A DNA stretch of 64,000 bases from Comamonas sp. SCN 67-35 (GTDB lineage: Bacteria; Pseudomonadota; Gammaproteobacteria; Burkholderiales; Burkholderiaceae_C). The translations under genes and the position numbers were made by a program. The notes under the pieces are model-generated. The model was not told where the DNA came from, did not search any database, and was given only the letters and a program-made list of their open reading frames with translations. Shown here one piece after another: positions 1-9,225 of the stretch; within the stretch, counting starts at the first letter, position 1, and each line of letters begins with the position of its first letter. Location: contig MEFV01000013.1 in the NCBI GenBank assembly GCA_001725255.1, positions 62,001 to 126,000 on the forward strand, read 5' to 3'.

Positions 1-10
1 GCAGGGCCAT
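1..10 (-). CDS. First codons of a leftward gene running off the window
   Basis: On the minus strand the sequence AAGGAGA lies four bases upstream of an ATG whose A is at position 10 (ATG GCC CTG). This is a good ribosome-binding site and start codon for a gene divergent from the methyltransferase gene. Only ten bases are inside the window, so nothing can be said about the product, and a chance match cannot be excluded. Confidence 0.35.
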
Positions 11-150
11 GAAGTCTCCTTGATTCAAAATCCAGCCCCGTCATCTTGCCAAGTTTTCGCCTATCGTGCCAAGGTGCCCGTCAAACGCAGACGAGCCGCA
101 CAGGCACGGGGATTCATTACACTGGCCGTTTTGGCAATCGCGTATCGACC

Positions 151-807
151 ATGGAACAGGCGTTCTGGCTGCAGCACTGGCGCGAGGGGCGCATCGGCTT
201 TCATCAATCGAAGGTGCTGCCACTGCTGCAAAAGCACTGGCCCGCGCTCGCGCTCGAGCCGGGAAGTCGCGTGTTCGTGCCGCTGGCGGGAAAGACGCTG
301 GACATGGCATGGCTGGCGCAGCAGGGGCATCGCATTCTCGCGGTGGAGCTTTCGCCGCTGGCGGTGCAGCAGTTTTTCGCCGAGCACGGCTGGACACCCA
401 GAACCTGGTCGTCGCGTTACGGCACGCACTACGGCACGTTGCAGATCGAGGTGATCTGCGGCGATGCCTTCGGGCTGGATGCGCAGGTGCTGGCCGACTG
501 CGTGGCCGTTTATGACCGCGCGGCGCTGGTGGCGTTGCCGCCTTCCATGCGCCAGACCTACGTGCATGAGCTCATGGCGCGCCTGCCCTCGGGTTGCCGC
601 GGACTGCTGGTGACACTGGAATACCCGCAGCACGAGATGCAGGGGCCGCCGTTTTCCGTGCCTCAGGCCGAAGTGCTGGAGCGCTATGCGCCGCATTGGG
701 ACGTGCAGCCGCTGCAGCGGCGCGACATCCTGGCGCACGAACCGGGTTTCGCGGCGCGCGGCCTCACGCAGATGGCCACGGCGGTCTACCGCCTGCAAAG
801 GCATTGA
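151..807 (+). CDS. tpm: TPMT-family S-adenosylmethionine methyltransferase
   Basis: A 218-aa cytoplasmic methyltransferase of the thiopurine S-methyltransferase family, which transfers a methyl group from SAM to thiol, selenol or tellurite-type substrates. The N-terminus ([14 protein letters not shown], residues 5-18) is typical of the family. The SAM-binding fold shows as VPLAGK (43-48) followed by the acidic strand end AVELSPLA (64-71). An upstream in-frame ATG at 46 exists, but the protein homologous to the family starts at 151. The natural substrate is unknown. It is followed six bases later by a lipoprotein gene that may share its transcript. Confidence 0.85.
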   Translation: MEQAFWLQHWREGRIGFHQSKVLPLLQKHWPALALEPGSRVFVPLAGKTLDMAWLAQQGHRILAVELSPLAVQQFFAEHGWTPRTWSSRYGTHYGTLQIEVICGDAFGLDAQVLADCVAVYDRAALVALPPSMRQTYVHELMARLPSGCRGLLVTLEYPQHEMQGPPFSVPQAEVLERYAPHWDVQPLQRRDILAHEPGFAARGLTQMATAVYRLQRH

Positions 808-813
808 GGGAGC

Positions 814-1395
814 ATGTTCATGAATCGTTCGCAGTGGATCGCCGCGGGCACCCTGTGCCTGCTGGCAGCTTGCGCCGGCCACACACCCGTGGCTCCGCAG
901 GTCACACAGGCCAGCGCTGCGGATGGCAGCCAGACGATCACGACGGAGCCGGCCCGCCTGATCTGCGCGCAGCCGCGCTGCCCGGCGCTGAGTGCGCGCT
1001 GGAGCGACCAGCGTCCCGGGGTGGTGCAGCTCACCATCGGTTTGCCCTACCAGGCGGCGCAGGTGAGCGGCGCGGATTTTCACTTCGGGCGCGGCGAGGT
1101 CGTGCGGCTGCGCGTGCCCTCTACCGGCGCGCCAGCGGCGCGGGCGGGCTACCCCGAGACCACGTTCGACGTGCCGCTGTCGCTGATCGACTCCGTGGCC
1201 TACAAGACGGATGGATGGCTGCGCGTGACGACGGACGATGGTCGGTTCGTGGACGAGACCATCCAGACCGGCGAGATGCAAGGCGATGTGGTGGACGCCA
1301 TGCGCGAATTTCTGCGCGTCGTGGATGCCGCCGCGGGCAAACCGAAGGACGAGCGCACCAAGGGGCGCAGCGGCCTGTTCGATCTGCTCAAGTAG
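814..1395 (+). CDS. Predicted lipoprotein of unknown function
   Basis: A 193-aa protein with a short hydrophobic N-terminus ending in the lipobox LLAAC (Cys20 counted from the ATG at 814; a second ATG at 820 would give Cys18). It should therefore be exported, lipidated and held in the envelope. The mature part has no motif I recognise. It contains one Cys pair (CAQPRC) and ends in a Lys/Arg-rich stretch. It lies just downstream of the methyltransferase gene and ends 18 bp from the convergent argA. No function is proposed. Confidence 0.75.
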   Translation: MFMNRSQWIAAGTLCLLAACAGHTPVAPQVTQASAADGSQTITTEPARLICAQPRCPALSARWSDQRPGVVQLTIGLPYQAAQVSGADFHFGRGEVVRLRVPSTGAPAARAGYPETTFDVPLSLIDSVAYKTDGWLRVTTDDGRFVDETIQTGEMQGDVVDAMREFLRVVDAAAGKPKDERTKGRSGLFDLLK

Positions 1396-1413
1396 GCCGG
1401 CGTCCCGGCCGTC

Positions 1414-2760
1414 TCAGAGCCGCTTGACCAGCACCTGGCTCTTGCGGTCCCAGTTGTACTTGCGCTTGCGCGCGTCGGGCAGCCAGTCGGGCTCGACGGG
1501 CGAGAAACCGCGCTTCAGGAACCAGTGCATGGTGCGCGTGGTGAGCACGAAGATGCTGGCCAGACCCATGTCGCGCGCGCGCTGCTCGATGCGCTTGAGC
1601 AGCTTTTCGCCGTCGCCCGTGCCCTGGCTGTCGGGCGAGACGGTGAGCGCGGCCATTTCAGCGGTCTTCTGCTCGGGGTAGGGGTAGAGCGCGGCGCAGC
1701 CGAAGATCACGCCGTCGTGCTCGATCACGAGGTAGCTGGAGATGTCGCGCTCGATCTCGGTGCGGTTGCGCTTGACCAGTGTGCCGTCGCGCTCGAAGGG
1801 TTCGATCAGGCGGATGATGCCGCCCACGTCGTCGATCGTGGCCTCGCGCAGCTCTTCGAGTTTTTCGTCGATCACCATGGTGCCGATGCCGTCGTGCACG
1901 TAGATCTCCAGCAGCAACGAGCCGTCGACGGAAAACGGGATGATGTGGCTGCGCTCCACGCCGTGCTCGCAGGCCTGCACGCAGCACGCGAGATAGAACG
2001 CCGGGTCGGTGGGGGAGGCGGGCTCGGGCAGCTCGCCGAGCATGCGCCGCGCGGTGGCGAGCGTGATTTCGGTGTCGATGGGGTTGTCCTCGCCCGCAGG
2101 TTCCAGCGGCTTTTCGCGCACGCCGGGAATTTCGGAGAGAAACAGCAGCTTGTCCGCCTGCAGTTCGCTCGCCACACGCGTGGCCACTTCCTCCATGCTG
2201 AGGTTGAAAGCCTCGCCCGTGGGTGAGAAGCCGAAGGGCGAGATCAGCACCAGCGCCTGCGAGTCGAGTGCGCGCTGGATGCCTTCCACGTCCACCTTGC
2301 GCACCTTGCCGGTGTGCTGGAAGTCCACGCCATCGACGATCCCGAGCGGCTGCGCCGTGAGAAAGTTGCCCGAGATCACGCGCACGCGCGCGTCGGCCAT
2401 CGGGGTGTTGGGCAGGCCCTGGCTGAACGCCGCCTCGATCTCGTAGCGCAACTGCCCGGCCGCTTCCTGCGCGCAGTCGAGCGCCACCGGGTCGGTCACG
2501 CGCACGCCTTTGTGGTGGCGCGGCGTGTGGCCCTTCAGGCGCAGTTGTTCGTTGACCTGGGGGCGAAAACCGTGCACGAGCACGATCTTGACGCCCATCG
2601 CCTGAATGAGCGCGAGGTCCTGCACGATGTTCTGCAGCTTGCCGGCCGCCACGGCTTCGCCCGTCAGGCCCACGACGAAAGTCTGGTGGCGGAATTTGTG
2701 GATGTAGGGCGCGACCGAGCGGAACCACGGAACGAAGGTGAAGTTGAAAACGGCGGACAT
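1414..2760 (-). CDS. argA: N-acetylglutamate synthase, amino-acid kinase + GNAT
   Basis: A 448-aa enzyme that acetylates glutamate with acetyl-CoA, the first step of arginine synthesis. The N-terminal two thirds is an amino-acid-kinase fold (FVVGLTGEAV near 28-37, then VLVHGFRPQVNE, the arginine-binding regulatory domain). The C-terminal GNAT domain carries LTVSPDSQGTGDGEKLL, the acetyl-CoA loop. Length and architecture match classical ArgA. The window also holds argF and argD about 28 kb away, so the arginine genes are scattered. It is leftward and convergent with the lipoprotein gene; hrpA diverges from its start. Confidence 0.95.
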   Translation of the reverse strand: MSAVFNFTFVPWFRSVAPYIHKFRHQTFVVGLTGEAVAAGKLQNIVQDLALIQAMGVKIVLVHGFRPQVNEQLRLKGHTPRHHKGVRVTDPVALDCAQEAAGQLRYEIEAAFSQGLPNTPMADARVRVISGNFLTAQPLGIVDGVDFQHTGKVRKVDVEGIQRALDSQALVLISPFGFSPTGEAFNLSMEEVATRVASELQADKLLFLSEIPGVREKPLEPAGEDNPIDTEITLATARRMLGELPEPASPTDPAFYLACCVQACEHGVERSHIIPFSVDGSLLLEIYVHDGIGTMVIDEKLEELREATIDDVGGIIRLIEPFERDGTLVKRNRTEIERDISSYLVIEHDGVIFGCAALYPYPEQKTAEMAALTVSPDSQGTGDGEKLLKRIEQRARDMGLASIFVLTTRTMHWFLKRGFSPVEPDWLPDARKRKYNWDRKSQVLVKRL

Positions 2761-2846
2761 GTCGTGGCGGCGGGTGTGTCTGGCGTGAAAGCGGCAGTGT
2801 AGCGGCGCCGCGCCATGCGGGCGTGCTTGGGATAATCGGGCGCTTC

Positions 2847-5800
2847 ATGCCCCTGAACATCACCTTCCCAGAATCCCTTCCGGTCAGCGCGCGGCGCGAC
2901 GACATCATGGCCGCCATGCGCGCGCATCAGGTGATCATCGTCTGCGGCGAAACCGGTTCCGGCAAGACCACGCAGTTGCCCAAGATCGCGCTGGCGCTGG
3001 GGCGGGGCAAGTGCAACGCCCCGGAAGGCCAGCGCGGTCAGCTGATCGGCCACACGCAGCCCAGGCGCATCGCCGCTTCCAGCGTCGCCAGGCGCATTGC
3101 CGAGGAACTGAAGACGCCGCCAGGCGAAGTGGTGGGCTACAAGGTGCGCTTTGCCGACACGCTGCAAAAGGGCGCCTCGGTCAAGCTCATGACCGATGGC
3201 ATCCTGCTGGCCGAGACGCAGACCGATCCGCTCTTGACGGCCTACGACACCCTGATCATCGACGAGGCGCACGAGCGCAGCCTGAACATCGACTTTCTGC
3301 TCGGCTATCTGAAGCAGATCCTGCCGCAGCGCCCCGATCTGAAGGTGGTGGTGACGTCGGCCACAATAGACGCCGAGCGCTTTGCCCAGCACTTCAAGGA
3401 CACGAACGGCCCGGCGCCAGTCATCATGGTCTCTGGGCGCACCTGGCCGGTGGAGATGCGCTGGCGGCCGTTTCAGGAGAAAAAGGACCACGACCTGAAC
3501 GACGCCATCGCCGATGGCGTGGATGAACTCTGGCAAGGCGGCGCAGGCGGCGACATCCTGGTCTTCCTGCCCGGCGAGCGCGAAATCCGCGAAGCGGCCG
3601 ATTACCTGCGCAAGCACCTGCAGCATTCGCCCGTGCTCAGGAGCGCCGAGGTGCTGCCCCTGTTCTCGCGCCTGTCGCAGGCCGAGCAGGACCGGATTTT
3701 CGAAAGTCACCACCAGCGACGCATCGTGCTCGCCACCAATGTGGCCGAAACCTCGCTCACCGTGCCTGGCATCAGGTACGTGATTGACGCAGGAACGGCA
3801 CGCGTCAAGCGCTATTCTTTCAGAAGCAAAGTGGAGCAGCTGCTGGTCGAGCCCATCAGCCAGGCGGCAGCCAATCAGCGCGCCGGGCGCTGCGGGCGCG
3901 TGGCCAACGGCATCTGCATCCGTCTGTATGACGAAGCGGATTTCACCCAGCGCGAGCGCTTTGCCGACCCGGAAATCCTGCGCTCGTCGCTCGCCGGCGT
4001 CATCCTGCGCATGAAGAGCCTGGGGCTGGGCGACGTGGTGAACTTTCCCTTCCTGGAGGCGCCCTCGGGCCGGGCGATCGCCGACGGCTACCAACTCTTG
4101 CAGGAACTGGGCGCGGTCGATGAGCGGGGCACGCTGCTGCCCATGGGCAGGGAGCTGGCGCGCCTGCCACTGGACCCGCGGGTGGGACGCATGATCGTCG
4201 AGGCGCGCACGCGCGGGGCGCTGGCCGAGGTGCTGGTGATCGCCGCGGCGCTGTCGGTGCAGGACGTGCGCGATCGGCCACTGGAGGCGCAGGCCCAGGC
4301 CGACCAGGCACACGCCAAGTTCGACGACGAGAAGAGCGAATTTTCGGGTTACGTCCGGTTGTGGAAGTGGCTCGGCGATGCGCGCGGCGGCAAGGTGGTC
4401 GCAACCAGCCGCAAAGAGATGGCGGCGCAGGCCGGTGTGTCGGGGCGCGCCAGGCGCCAGGCGTTCCTGCCGGTGACTCAACGCGCCAGTGCAGCGCAAG
4501 CCTCGCCTCCTGCCTCGCCCGAAGCGAGAGGGAGTGACAACCAGGACGTGAGCGAGGGCGATACCCACAGGCTCAGCAACCGCCAGTGGGAGCAGCTGCT
4601 GCGCCAGAATTACCTGAACATCCGCCGCGTGCGGGAGTGGCGAGATATCCACACCCAGTTGCTCACCGTGGTTCGCGAGCACCAGTGGCCGCTGAGCACG
4701 CAGCCCGCCGGCTACGAGGCGGTGCACCTGTCCATGCTCTCGGGCCTGCTGGGCAACATCGGCTACAAGGGCGAGGACAGCGATGCCTACCTGGGCGCGC
4801 ACGGCATCAAATTTCACCCGCACCCCGGCGCGCACCTGAACAGGAAACCGGGGCGCTGGATCGTGGCCGCCGAACAGGTCGAGACCTCGCGCCTGTATGG
4901 TCGTGGCATCGCGGCGATCGAGCCGCAGTGGCTCGAGGAAGTCGGGGCGCATCTGCTCAGGAAGCAGCTGCTCGATCCGCACTGGAGCAAGAAGCAGGCG
5001 GACGTGATCGCCTATGAGCGCGCCACGCTCTACGGCCTCGTGGTCTACAGCCAGCGCGGCGTGAGCTACGGGCGCGTGGATCCGCACGAGGCGCGCCAGC
5101 TCTTCATCCGCCGCGCGCTGGTGGAGGGCGAGTGGGACAGCGACTGGCCCTTTCTCGCGGCCAATCACAAGGCCGTGCACAAGGTCGAAGAACTCGAACA
5201 CAAGAGCCGCCGCCAGGATCTGCTCGTCGATGACGAACTGATCTACGCTTTCTACGAGCAGCACATCCCCGAGGGGGTGTACAGCGCCGCCACGTTCGAC
5301 AAATGGTTCCGCCAGGCGAGCCTGGCCGATCCGCAGCTGCTGCGCCTGACGAGGGATGAGCTCATGCGCCACGAGGCGGCGGGCGTGACCAGCGAGCGCT
5401 TCCCCAGGCTGGTGCGCCTGGGCGGCGTGGATTGCGCTGCCAGTTACCTGCACGCGCCGGGCGATGCGCGCGACGGCCTGACGGTGACCGTGCCGCTGTT
5501 CGCGCTCAACCAGGTGAGCGAAGACGATGCCGAATGGCTCGTGCCGGGCATGCTCAAGGACAAGATCCAGGCGCTGCTCAAGAGCCTGCCCCAGCGTCCG
5601 AGGAGCCGCTTCGTGCCGCTGGCCGAGCACGCCGCCCGGTTGGCTGAAAAATTCCTGACCGAACGCGCCTGGGAGCGGGGCGGCCTGGTGCAGGTGCTGC
5701 TCAGGCAGGTACGCGACGAAACGGCGCTGGACGTAAAGGCGGCCGATTTCAAGCGCGACATGCTCAGCCCCCACCTGTTCATGAACTTTCGCATCATCGA

Positions 5801-6863
5801 CGAGCACGGCCGCCAGCTCGGGCAGGGGCGACAACTGGCCGCCCTCAAGGCCCAGTGGAGCAGCCGGGCGCGCGGGGCGCTTCAGGCGCTCGCTACCTTG
5901 AAGATAGCTGACAGCGCTTTCTCTGAGCCGATCCATGATAAAAAGCAATCGGAAAATACCTTAGATAAAGCGCGGGAAGCTCCTCAAAACAGAGCGGAAC
6001 GTCCACTTCAGGCCGATGCGACCTACACCGCCTGGACCTTTGGCGAGTTGCCCGAACTGCTCGAAGTGCAACGCGGCAGCCAGAGTCTGGTCGGGTTTCC
6101 TGCGCTCGTCGATCGCGGCGATAGCGTGGGCATCGAGGTCTTCGACGAACCCGAGCTGGCCCAGGCGCGCCACCGCGTGGGTCTGAGGCGGCTGGTCGCG
6201 CTCGCCATCCGCGACGCGCTCAAATACCTGGGCCGCAACATCCCCGAGCTGCAGCGCATGGCCGTAGCCTACATGCCGCTGGGCACGCAGGAAGAGCTGC
6301 TGGCGCAGATCATCGACGTGGCGCTGGACCGCGCCTTTCTGCAAGACCCCTTGCCGGTGACCGAGGCCGGGTTTGCCCTGCGCGTGCAGGAGGGACGCTC
6401 GCGCCTCACCCTGATCGCCCATGAAGTCGCGCGCCTGGCGGGTGAGATCCTGCAGGAATACGCGGCGAGCCAGCGCAAGATCAAGGACGCCCGCCATGCG
6501 CCGGAAGCGGCGCAGGATGCGGGCCGGCAGCTGCAGATATTGATGAACAAGAATTTCCTGCTGGACACGCCCTGGGCGCAGCTGCAGCACTACCCGCGCT
6601 ACCTCAAGGCCATCACCCTGCGCCTGGACAAGGTGCGCGCCGACCCGGCCCGTGATGGTGCCCGCACGCGCGAGCTGCAGCCGCTGGAGCAGCGCTACTG
6701 GCGCCTGTTTGCCGAGCGCAAGGGGCGCGAGGACGCGCGCATGCAGGAATACCGCTGGATGTTGCAAGAGCTGCGCGTGAGCTTGTTCGCGCAGGAACTG
6801 CGCACGCCTTATCCCGTGAGCACCAAGCGCCTGGACAAGGTGTGGGCACAGCTCATGGCGTAG
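2847..6863 (+). CDS. hrpA: ATP-dependent DEAH-box RNA helicase HrpA
   Basis: A 1338-aa DEAH-box helicase from the ATG at 2847; an in-frame ATG at 2823 is possible. Seen motifs: Walker A GETGSGKT (34-41), QPRRIAASSVARRIAEEL (motif Ia), DEAHERS (139-145), SATID (motif III) and QRAGRCGR (motif VI). A long C-terminal DUF3418-type region follows. In the family it acts on mRNA and stalled ribosomes. Two oddities are visible: a Pro/Ser/Ala-rich stretch at about residues 529-571, and an AT-rich in-frame insert at about 1013-1052 that contains a dispersed genomic repeat. The reading frame stays open through both, so the gene is probably functional. Confidence 0.96.
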   Translation: MPLNITFPESLPVSARRDDIMAAMRAHQVIIVCGETGSGKTTQLPKIALALGRGKCNAPEGQRGQLIGHTQPRRIAASSVARRIAEELKTPPGEVVGYKVRFADTLQKGASVKLMTDGILLAETQTDPLLTAYDTLIIDEAHERSLNIDFLLGYLKQILPQRPDLKVVVTSATIDAERFAQHFKDTNGPAPVIMVSGRTWPVEMRWRPFQEKKDHDLNDAIADGVDELWQGGAGGDILVFLPGEREIREAADYLRKHLQHSPVLRSAEVLPLFSRLSQAEQDRIFESHHQRRIVLATNVAETSLTVPGIRYVIDAGTARVKRYSFRSKVEQLLVEPISQAAANQRAGRCGRVANGICIRLYDEADFTQRERFADPEILRSSLAGVILRMKSLGLGDVVNFPFLEAPSGRAIADGYQLLQELGAVDERGTLLPMGRELARLPLDPRVGRMIVEARTRGALAEVLVIAAALSVQDVRDRPLEAQAQADQAHAKFDDEKSEFSGYVRLWKWLGDARGGKVVATSRKEMAAQAGVSGRARRQAFLPVTQRASAAQASPPASPEARGSDNQDVSEGDTHRLSNRQWEQLLRQNYLNIRRVREWRDIHTQLLTVVREHQWPLSTQPAGYEAVHLSMLSGLLGNIGYKGEDSDAYLGAHGIKFHPHPGAHLNRKPGRWIVAAEQVETSRLYGRGIAAIEPQWLEEVGAHLLRKQLLDPHWSKKQADVIAYERATLYGLVVYSQRGVSYGRVDPHEARQLFIRRALVEGEWDSDWPFLAANHKAVHKVEELEHKSRRQDLLVDDELIYAFYEQHIPEGVYSAATFDKWFRQASLADPQLLRLTRDELMRHEAAGVTSERFPRLVRLGGVDCAASYLHAPGDARDGLTVTVPLFALNQVSEDDAEWLVPGMLKDKIQALLKSLPQRPRSRFVPLAEHAARLAEKFLTERAWERGGLVQVLLRQVRDETALDVKAADFKRDMLSPHLFMNFRIIDEHGRQLGQGRQLAALKAQWSSRARGALQALATLKIADSAFSEPIHDKKQSENTLDKAREAPQNRAERPLQADATYTAWTFGELPELLEVQRGSQSLVGFPALVDRGDSVGIEVFDEPELAQARHRVGLRRLVALAIRDALKYLGRNIPELQRMAVAYMPLGTQEELLAQIIDVALDRAFLQDPLPVTEAGFALRVQEGRSRLTLIAHEVARLAGEILQEYAASQRKIKDARHAPEAAQDAGRQLQILMNKNFLLDTPWAQLQHYPRYLKAITLRLDKVRADPARDGARTRELQPLEQRYWRLFAERKGREDARMQEYRWMLQELRVSLFAQELRTPYPVSTKRLDKVWAQLMA
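5901..5960 (+). repeat. Dispersed AGCT-NNN-AGCGCTT repeat inside hrpA
   Basis: GATAGCTGACAGCGCTTTC followed by an AT-rich tail lies in frame within hrpA. Its core matches copies seen between genes at 25820, 29088 and 42046 (AGCT, three bases, then A/T-GCGCTT). Local base composition is clearly lower in GC than the surrounding gene, which supports insertion of a mobile short repeat into the coding sequence. Confidence 0.6.
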
Positions 6864-6979
6864 CGCCGGGCTTCAGACCGTGCCTCGCGGCAGCGGCGCC
6901 GTCTTGCCACGTTACCCACGTTGCGGTGAAGCGTGCGCCATGACACGCCATCGCGTCGCACTCAAGGGCCGGGTCCGGG

Positions 6980-7222
6980 TCAGGCCAGCGCCAGCCGGTT
7001 GAGTTCGGCGCAGACGTCCGCCAGGCGCCCCGAGGCCATCAGGCGGCATGAGCCGTCGGCGCTGCGATCGACGACGAGGCGCAGCGGCCGGGGTGCCTTG
7101 GCACGGATGGGGCCGACCGCGTGCACGCGGGCCGCCTGCGGATGCGGCAAGGGCCTCAGGGCAATGACCTTGCCCTGCGCGGGAAGGCGGGAAAAGATGA
7201 GCGGGCGTTGGACGAACTGCAT
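6980..7222 (-). CDS. Small hypothetical protein
   Basis: An open frame of 80 codons from the ATG at 7222, which has GGAG six bases upstream; longer starts at 7234 and 7270 lack a good ribosome-binding site. The product is basic at its N-terminus (MQFVQRPLIFSRLPAQGKV) and ends in a helical RLADVCAELNRLAL. It has no recognised motif and no signal sequence. It lies between hrpA and lexA. It may be a genuine small gene because codon positions look ordinary, but a chance frame in GC-rich DNA cannot be excluded. Confidence 0.5.
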   Translation of the reverse strand: MQFVQRPLIFSRLPAQGKVIALRPLPHPQAARVHAVGPIRAKAPRPLRLVVDRSADGSCRLMASGRLADVCAELNRLALA

Positions 7223-7349
7223 GCGAGACTCCATCAGACTTGAGCAGGCAGGATTGCCATGAAAACGCACGCCCTCAGGGTTGGCCCGCGGATGCGCTCG
7301 CGCACCGTGCGGGGCCAGACGCCCGCCACCTGCGGCGTGCGGGTTATGT

Positions 7350-8024
7350 CTACATCAGCATGGTGTTGCGGATCAGGCCCACCGCCAGGCCTTCGATTTC
7401 GAAAGGCTCGCCGGGATGCACCTGGATGACCGGGTAATCGGGGTTTTCGGGCAACAGCTCGATGTGCCCGCCGCTGCGGCGTAGGCGCTTGACGGTGACT
7501 TCGTCGCCCAGGCGGGCCACGACGATCTGGCCGCTGCGCGCGTCATGCGTGGCCTGCACGGCGAGCAGGTCGCCATCCATGATGCCCGCGTCGCGCATGG
7601 ACATGCCGCGCACCTTGAGCAGGTAGTCGGGCTTGTGCTGGAACAGCGAGCCCTCGATGGTGTAGGTCTGATCGACGTGTTCCTGCGCGAGAATCGGCGA
7701 GCCGGCGGCGACGCGGCCGATGAGCGGCAGCGTGAGCTGGGACAGCCCGGGGATGGGCAGATCGATCTGCAGGCCACGGCTGGCGTTGATTTGGCGCAGG
7801 GCGCCCGAGCGCAGGCGGATGCCGCGCGAGGTGCCGCTGACCAGCTCGATCACACCCTTGCGCGCCAGTGCCCTCAGGTGCTCTTCGGCGGCGTTGGCGG
7901 ATTTGAAGCCCAGTTCCTGCGCGATCTCCGCGCGGGTGGGCGGGGCGCCGGTCCGCGCGATGGCGCGCTCGACGAGTTCGAGAATCTGCTGCTGGCGGCT
8001 GGTGAGCCTGGGCTGATCGGTCAT
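7350..8024 (-). CDS. lexA: SOS repressor LexA
   Basis: A 224-aa repressor of the SOS response. The N-terminal winged-helix DNA-binding domain spans about residues 1-70 ([16 protein letters not shown], then [12 protein letters not shown]). The self-cleavage site is Ala107-Gly108 in GRVAAGSP. The catalytic dyad is Ser142 (RGMSMRDAG) and Lys179 (DEVTVKRL). RecA-stimulated autocleavage would relieve repression. Two SOS boxes sit directly upstream, so the gene is almost certainly autoregulated. No recA or other SOS gene is adjacent. Confidence 0.97.
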   Translation of the reverse strand: MTDQPRLTSRQQQILELVERAIARTGAPPTRAEIAQELGFKSANAAEEHLRALARKGVIELVSGTSRGIRLRSGALRQINASRGLQIDLPIPGLSQLTLPLIGRVAAGSPILAQEHVDQTYTIEGSLFQHKPDYLLKVRGMSMRDAGIMDGDLLAVQATHDARSGQIVVARLGDEVTVKRLRRSGGHIELLPENPDYPVIQVHPGEPFEIEGLAVGLIRNTMLM

Positions 8025-8056
8025 GCGGTGCTCCGGTTGCTCGGTCAGATGGATAA

Positions 8057-8072
8057 CTGTTCGTCGATCCAG
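8057..8072 (-). promoter_or_regulatory. LexA operator (SOS box), start-proximal
   Basis: The 16-mer CTGTTCGTCGATCCAG fits the CTG-N10-CAG LexA consensus. It lies 33 bases upstream of the lexA start and 3 bp from a second box; centre-to-centre spacing is 19 bp. That puts both boxes on nearly the same DNA face, as in the doubly operated lexA promoter of enterics. Confidence 0.8.
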
Positions 8073-8075
8073 TTA

Positions 8076-8091
8076 CTGTATTTTCAACCAG
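8076..8091 (-). promoter_or_regulatory. LexA operator (SOS box), distal
   Basis: CTGTATTTTCAACCAG is a full CTG-N10-CAG match with the AT-rich centre typical of strong boxes. It lies in the 89-bp gap between divergent lexA and the asparaginase gene, 22 bases before the asparaginase start, so LexA binding could also affect that promoter. Confidence 0.85.
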
Positions 8092-8113
8092 TTTTTCGAA
8101 AGTTGCAATCACC

Positions 8114-9061
8114 ATGAACAAAAAGACAGTGATCCTCGGTACCGGGGGCACCATTGCCGGCACGGGCGCGGCAGGTGGTCACGCCTACACCGCGGCCCAG
8201 CTCACCACCGAAGAGCTGGTGCGGGGCATACCGGGCCTGGCGCAGGCGGCGGGCGGTGATCTGGTGATCGAGGAGGTGGCCCGGATCGACAGCAAGGACA
8301 TGGACCACGCCGTTTGGCGCCGGCTCGCTCAGCGCTGCGCGGTGCATCTGGCCGACTCGCGGGTGGGCGGCATCGTCATCACCCATGGCACCGACACGAT
8401 CGAGGAGACGGCGTGGCTGCTGCACGAGCTGTTGCCCGCCGACAAGCCCGTGGTGCTGACCTGCGCCATGCGTCCGGCCACGGCGCTCGTGCCCGATGGA
8501 CCGCAGAATCTGCTCGACGCCGTGCTGCTGGCCTCGCACCCCGAGGCGCGCGGCGTAATGGTGTGCGCGCTGGGCAGCATCTTTGATCCGTGCGACGTGA
8601 GCAAGGTGCATCCGCAGCGGCTCAACGCCTTCGCCTCGCTCGACGGCGGCCCGCTGGGTTGGGTGGAAGCCGGGCAGGTGCGCTGGGCGCATGCCGTTCC
8701 CCCTTCGGCGGCCACGGCGCGCCACGGCGCTCTGCTGCATGCGCCCGCGTTCACCGACGGCGCCTGGCCCCGCGTCGAGATCGCTCTCAGCCACGCGGGC
8801 TGCGACGGCGCGCTGGTGGACTCGATGGTGGCGAGCGGTGTGCGCGGCATCGTCGTCGCGGCCACGGGCAATGGCACGCTGCACCATGCGCTTGAAGCCG
8901 CCCTCGAGCGCGCGGCGGATGCCGGGGTGGCGGTGCGCGTCGCCTCGCGCTGCCCGCTGGGACGCATGGCCGCGATCACCGGCCAGCCCTGGCGCGATGC
9001 GGGGGGCCTGAGTCCGGTGAAGGCGCGCATCAGCCTGATGCTGGAGCTGGTGGCAGCCTAA
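8114..9061 (+). CDS. Cytoplasmic-type L-asparaginase
   Basis: A 315-aa asparaginase/glutaminase-family enzyme that hydrolyses asparagine to aspartate and ammonia. The first catalytic threonine is in GTGGTIAG near the N-terminus, and the second Thr-Asp pair is in THGTDTIEET (about residues 93-102). CAMRPATALVPDGP matches the conserved substrate region. There is no signal peptide, unlike periplasmic AnsB, so it should act in the cytosol. It diverges from lexA and shares the intergenic region holding the SOS boxes. Whether it prefers Asn or Gln cannot be read from the sequence. Confidence 0.88.
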   Translation: MNKKTVILGTGGTIAGTGAAGGHAYTAAQLTTEELVRGIPGLAQAAGGDLVIEEVARIDSKDMDHAVWRRLAQRCAVHLADSRVGGIVITHGTDTIEETAWLLHELLPADKPVVLTCAMRPATALVPDGPQNLLDAVLLASHPEARGVMVCALGSIFDPCDVSKVHPQRLNAFASLDGGPLGWVEAGQVRWAHAVPPSAATARHGALLHAPAFTDGAWPRVEIALSHAGCDGALVDSMVASGVRGIVVAATGNGTLHHALEAALERAADAGVAVRVASRCPLGRMAAITGQPWRDAGGLSPVKARISLMLELVAA

Positions 9062-9225
9062 GGCGACGCCGAACAAGTCCCTCGCGCGCGTCGCATCCCT
9101 GCCTGGGGCGGTCTGCGACGTTGCAAATGCTCGCCATGGCTACGGCCATGTCTGCGCTTTGCGCCTTGCATCCCTTCCCCATGCAGGGCGCGCCACATCG
9201 CGGGGACATGTCCAGCGTTGCCCTG
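9062..9225. other. Intergenic segment, possible dispersed repeat
   Basis: No convincing gene was found between the asparaginase gene and the adk terminator. The stretch contains short inverted pieces (GCCATGGCTACGGCCATG near 9132). From memory it resembles GC-rich intergenic elements common in Comamonadaceae, but no second copy was found in this window, so the repeat status is only a suspicion. Confidence 0.25.

Noticed and set aside
2664..5948. 1094-codon open frame on the minus strand
   Set aside because: It is antisense to hrpA, which has every helicase motif; long antisense frames are usual in GC-rich DNA, and the translation is low-complexity His/Arg/Leu-rich.
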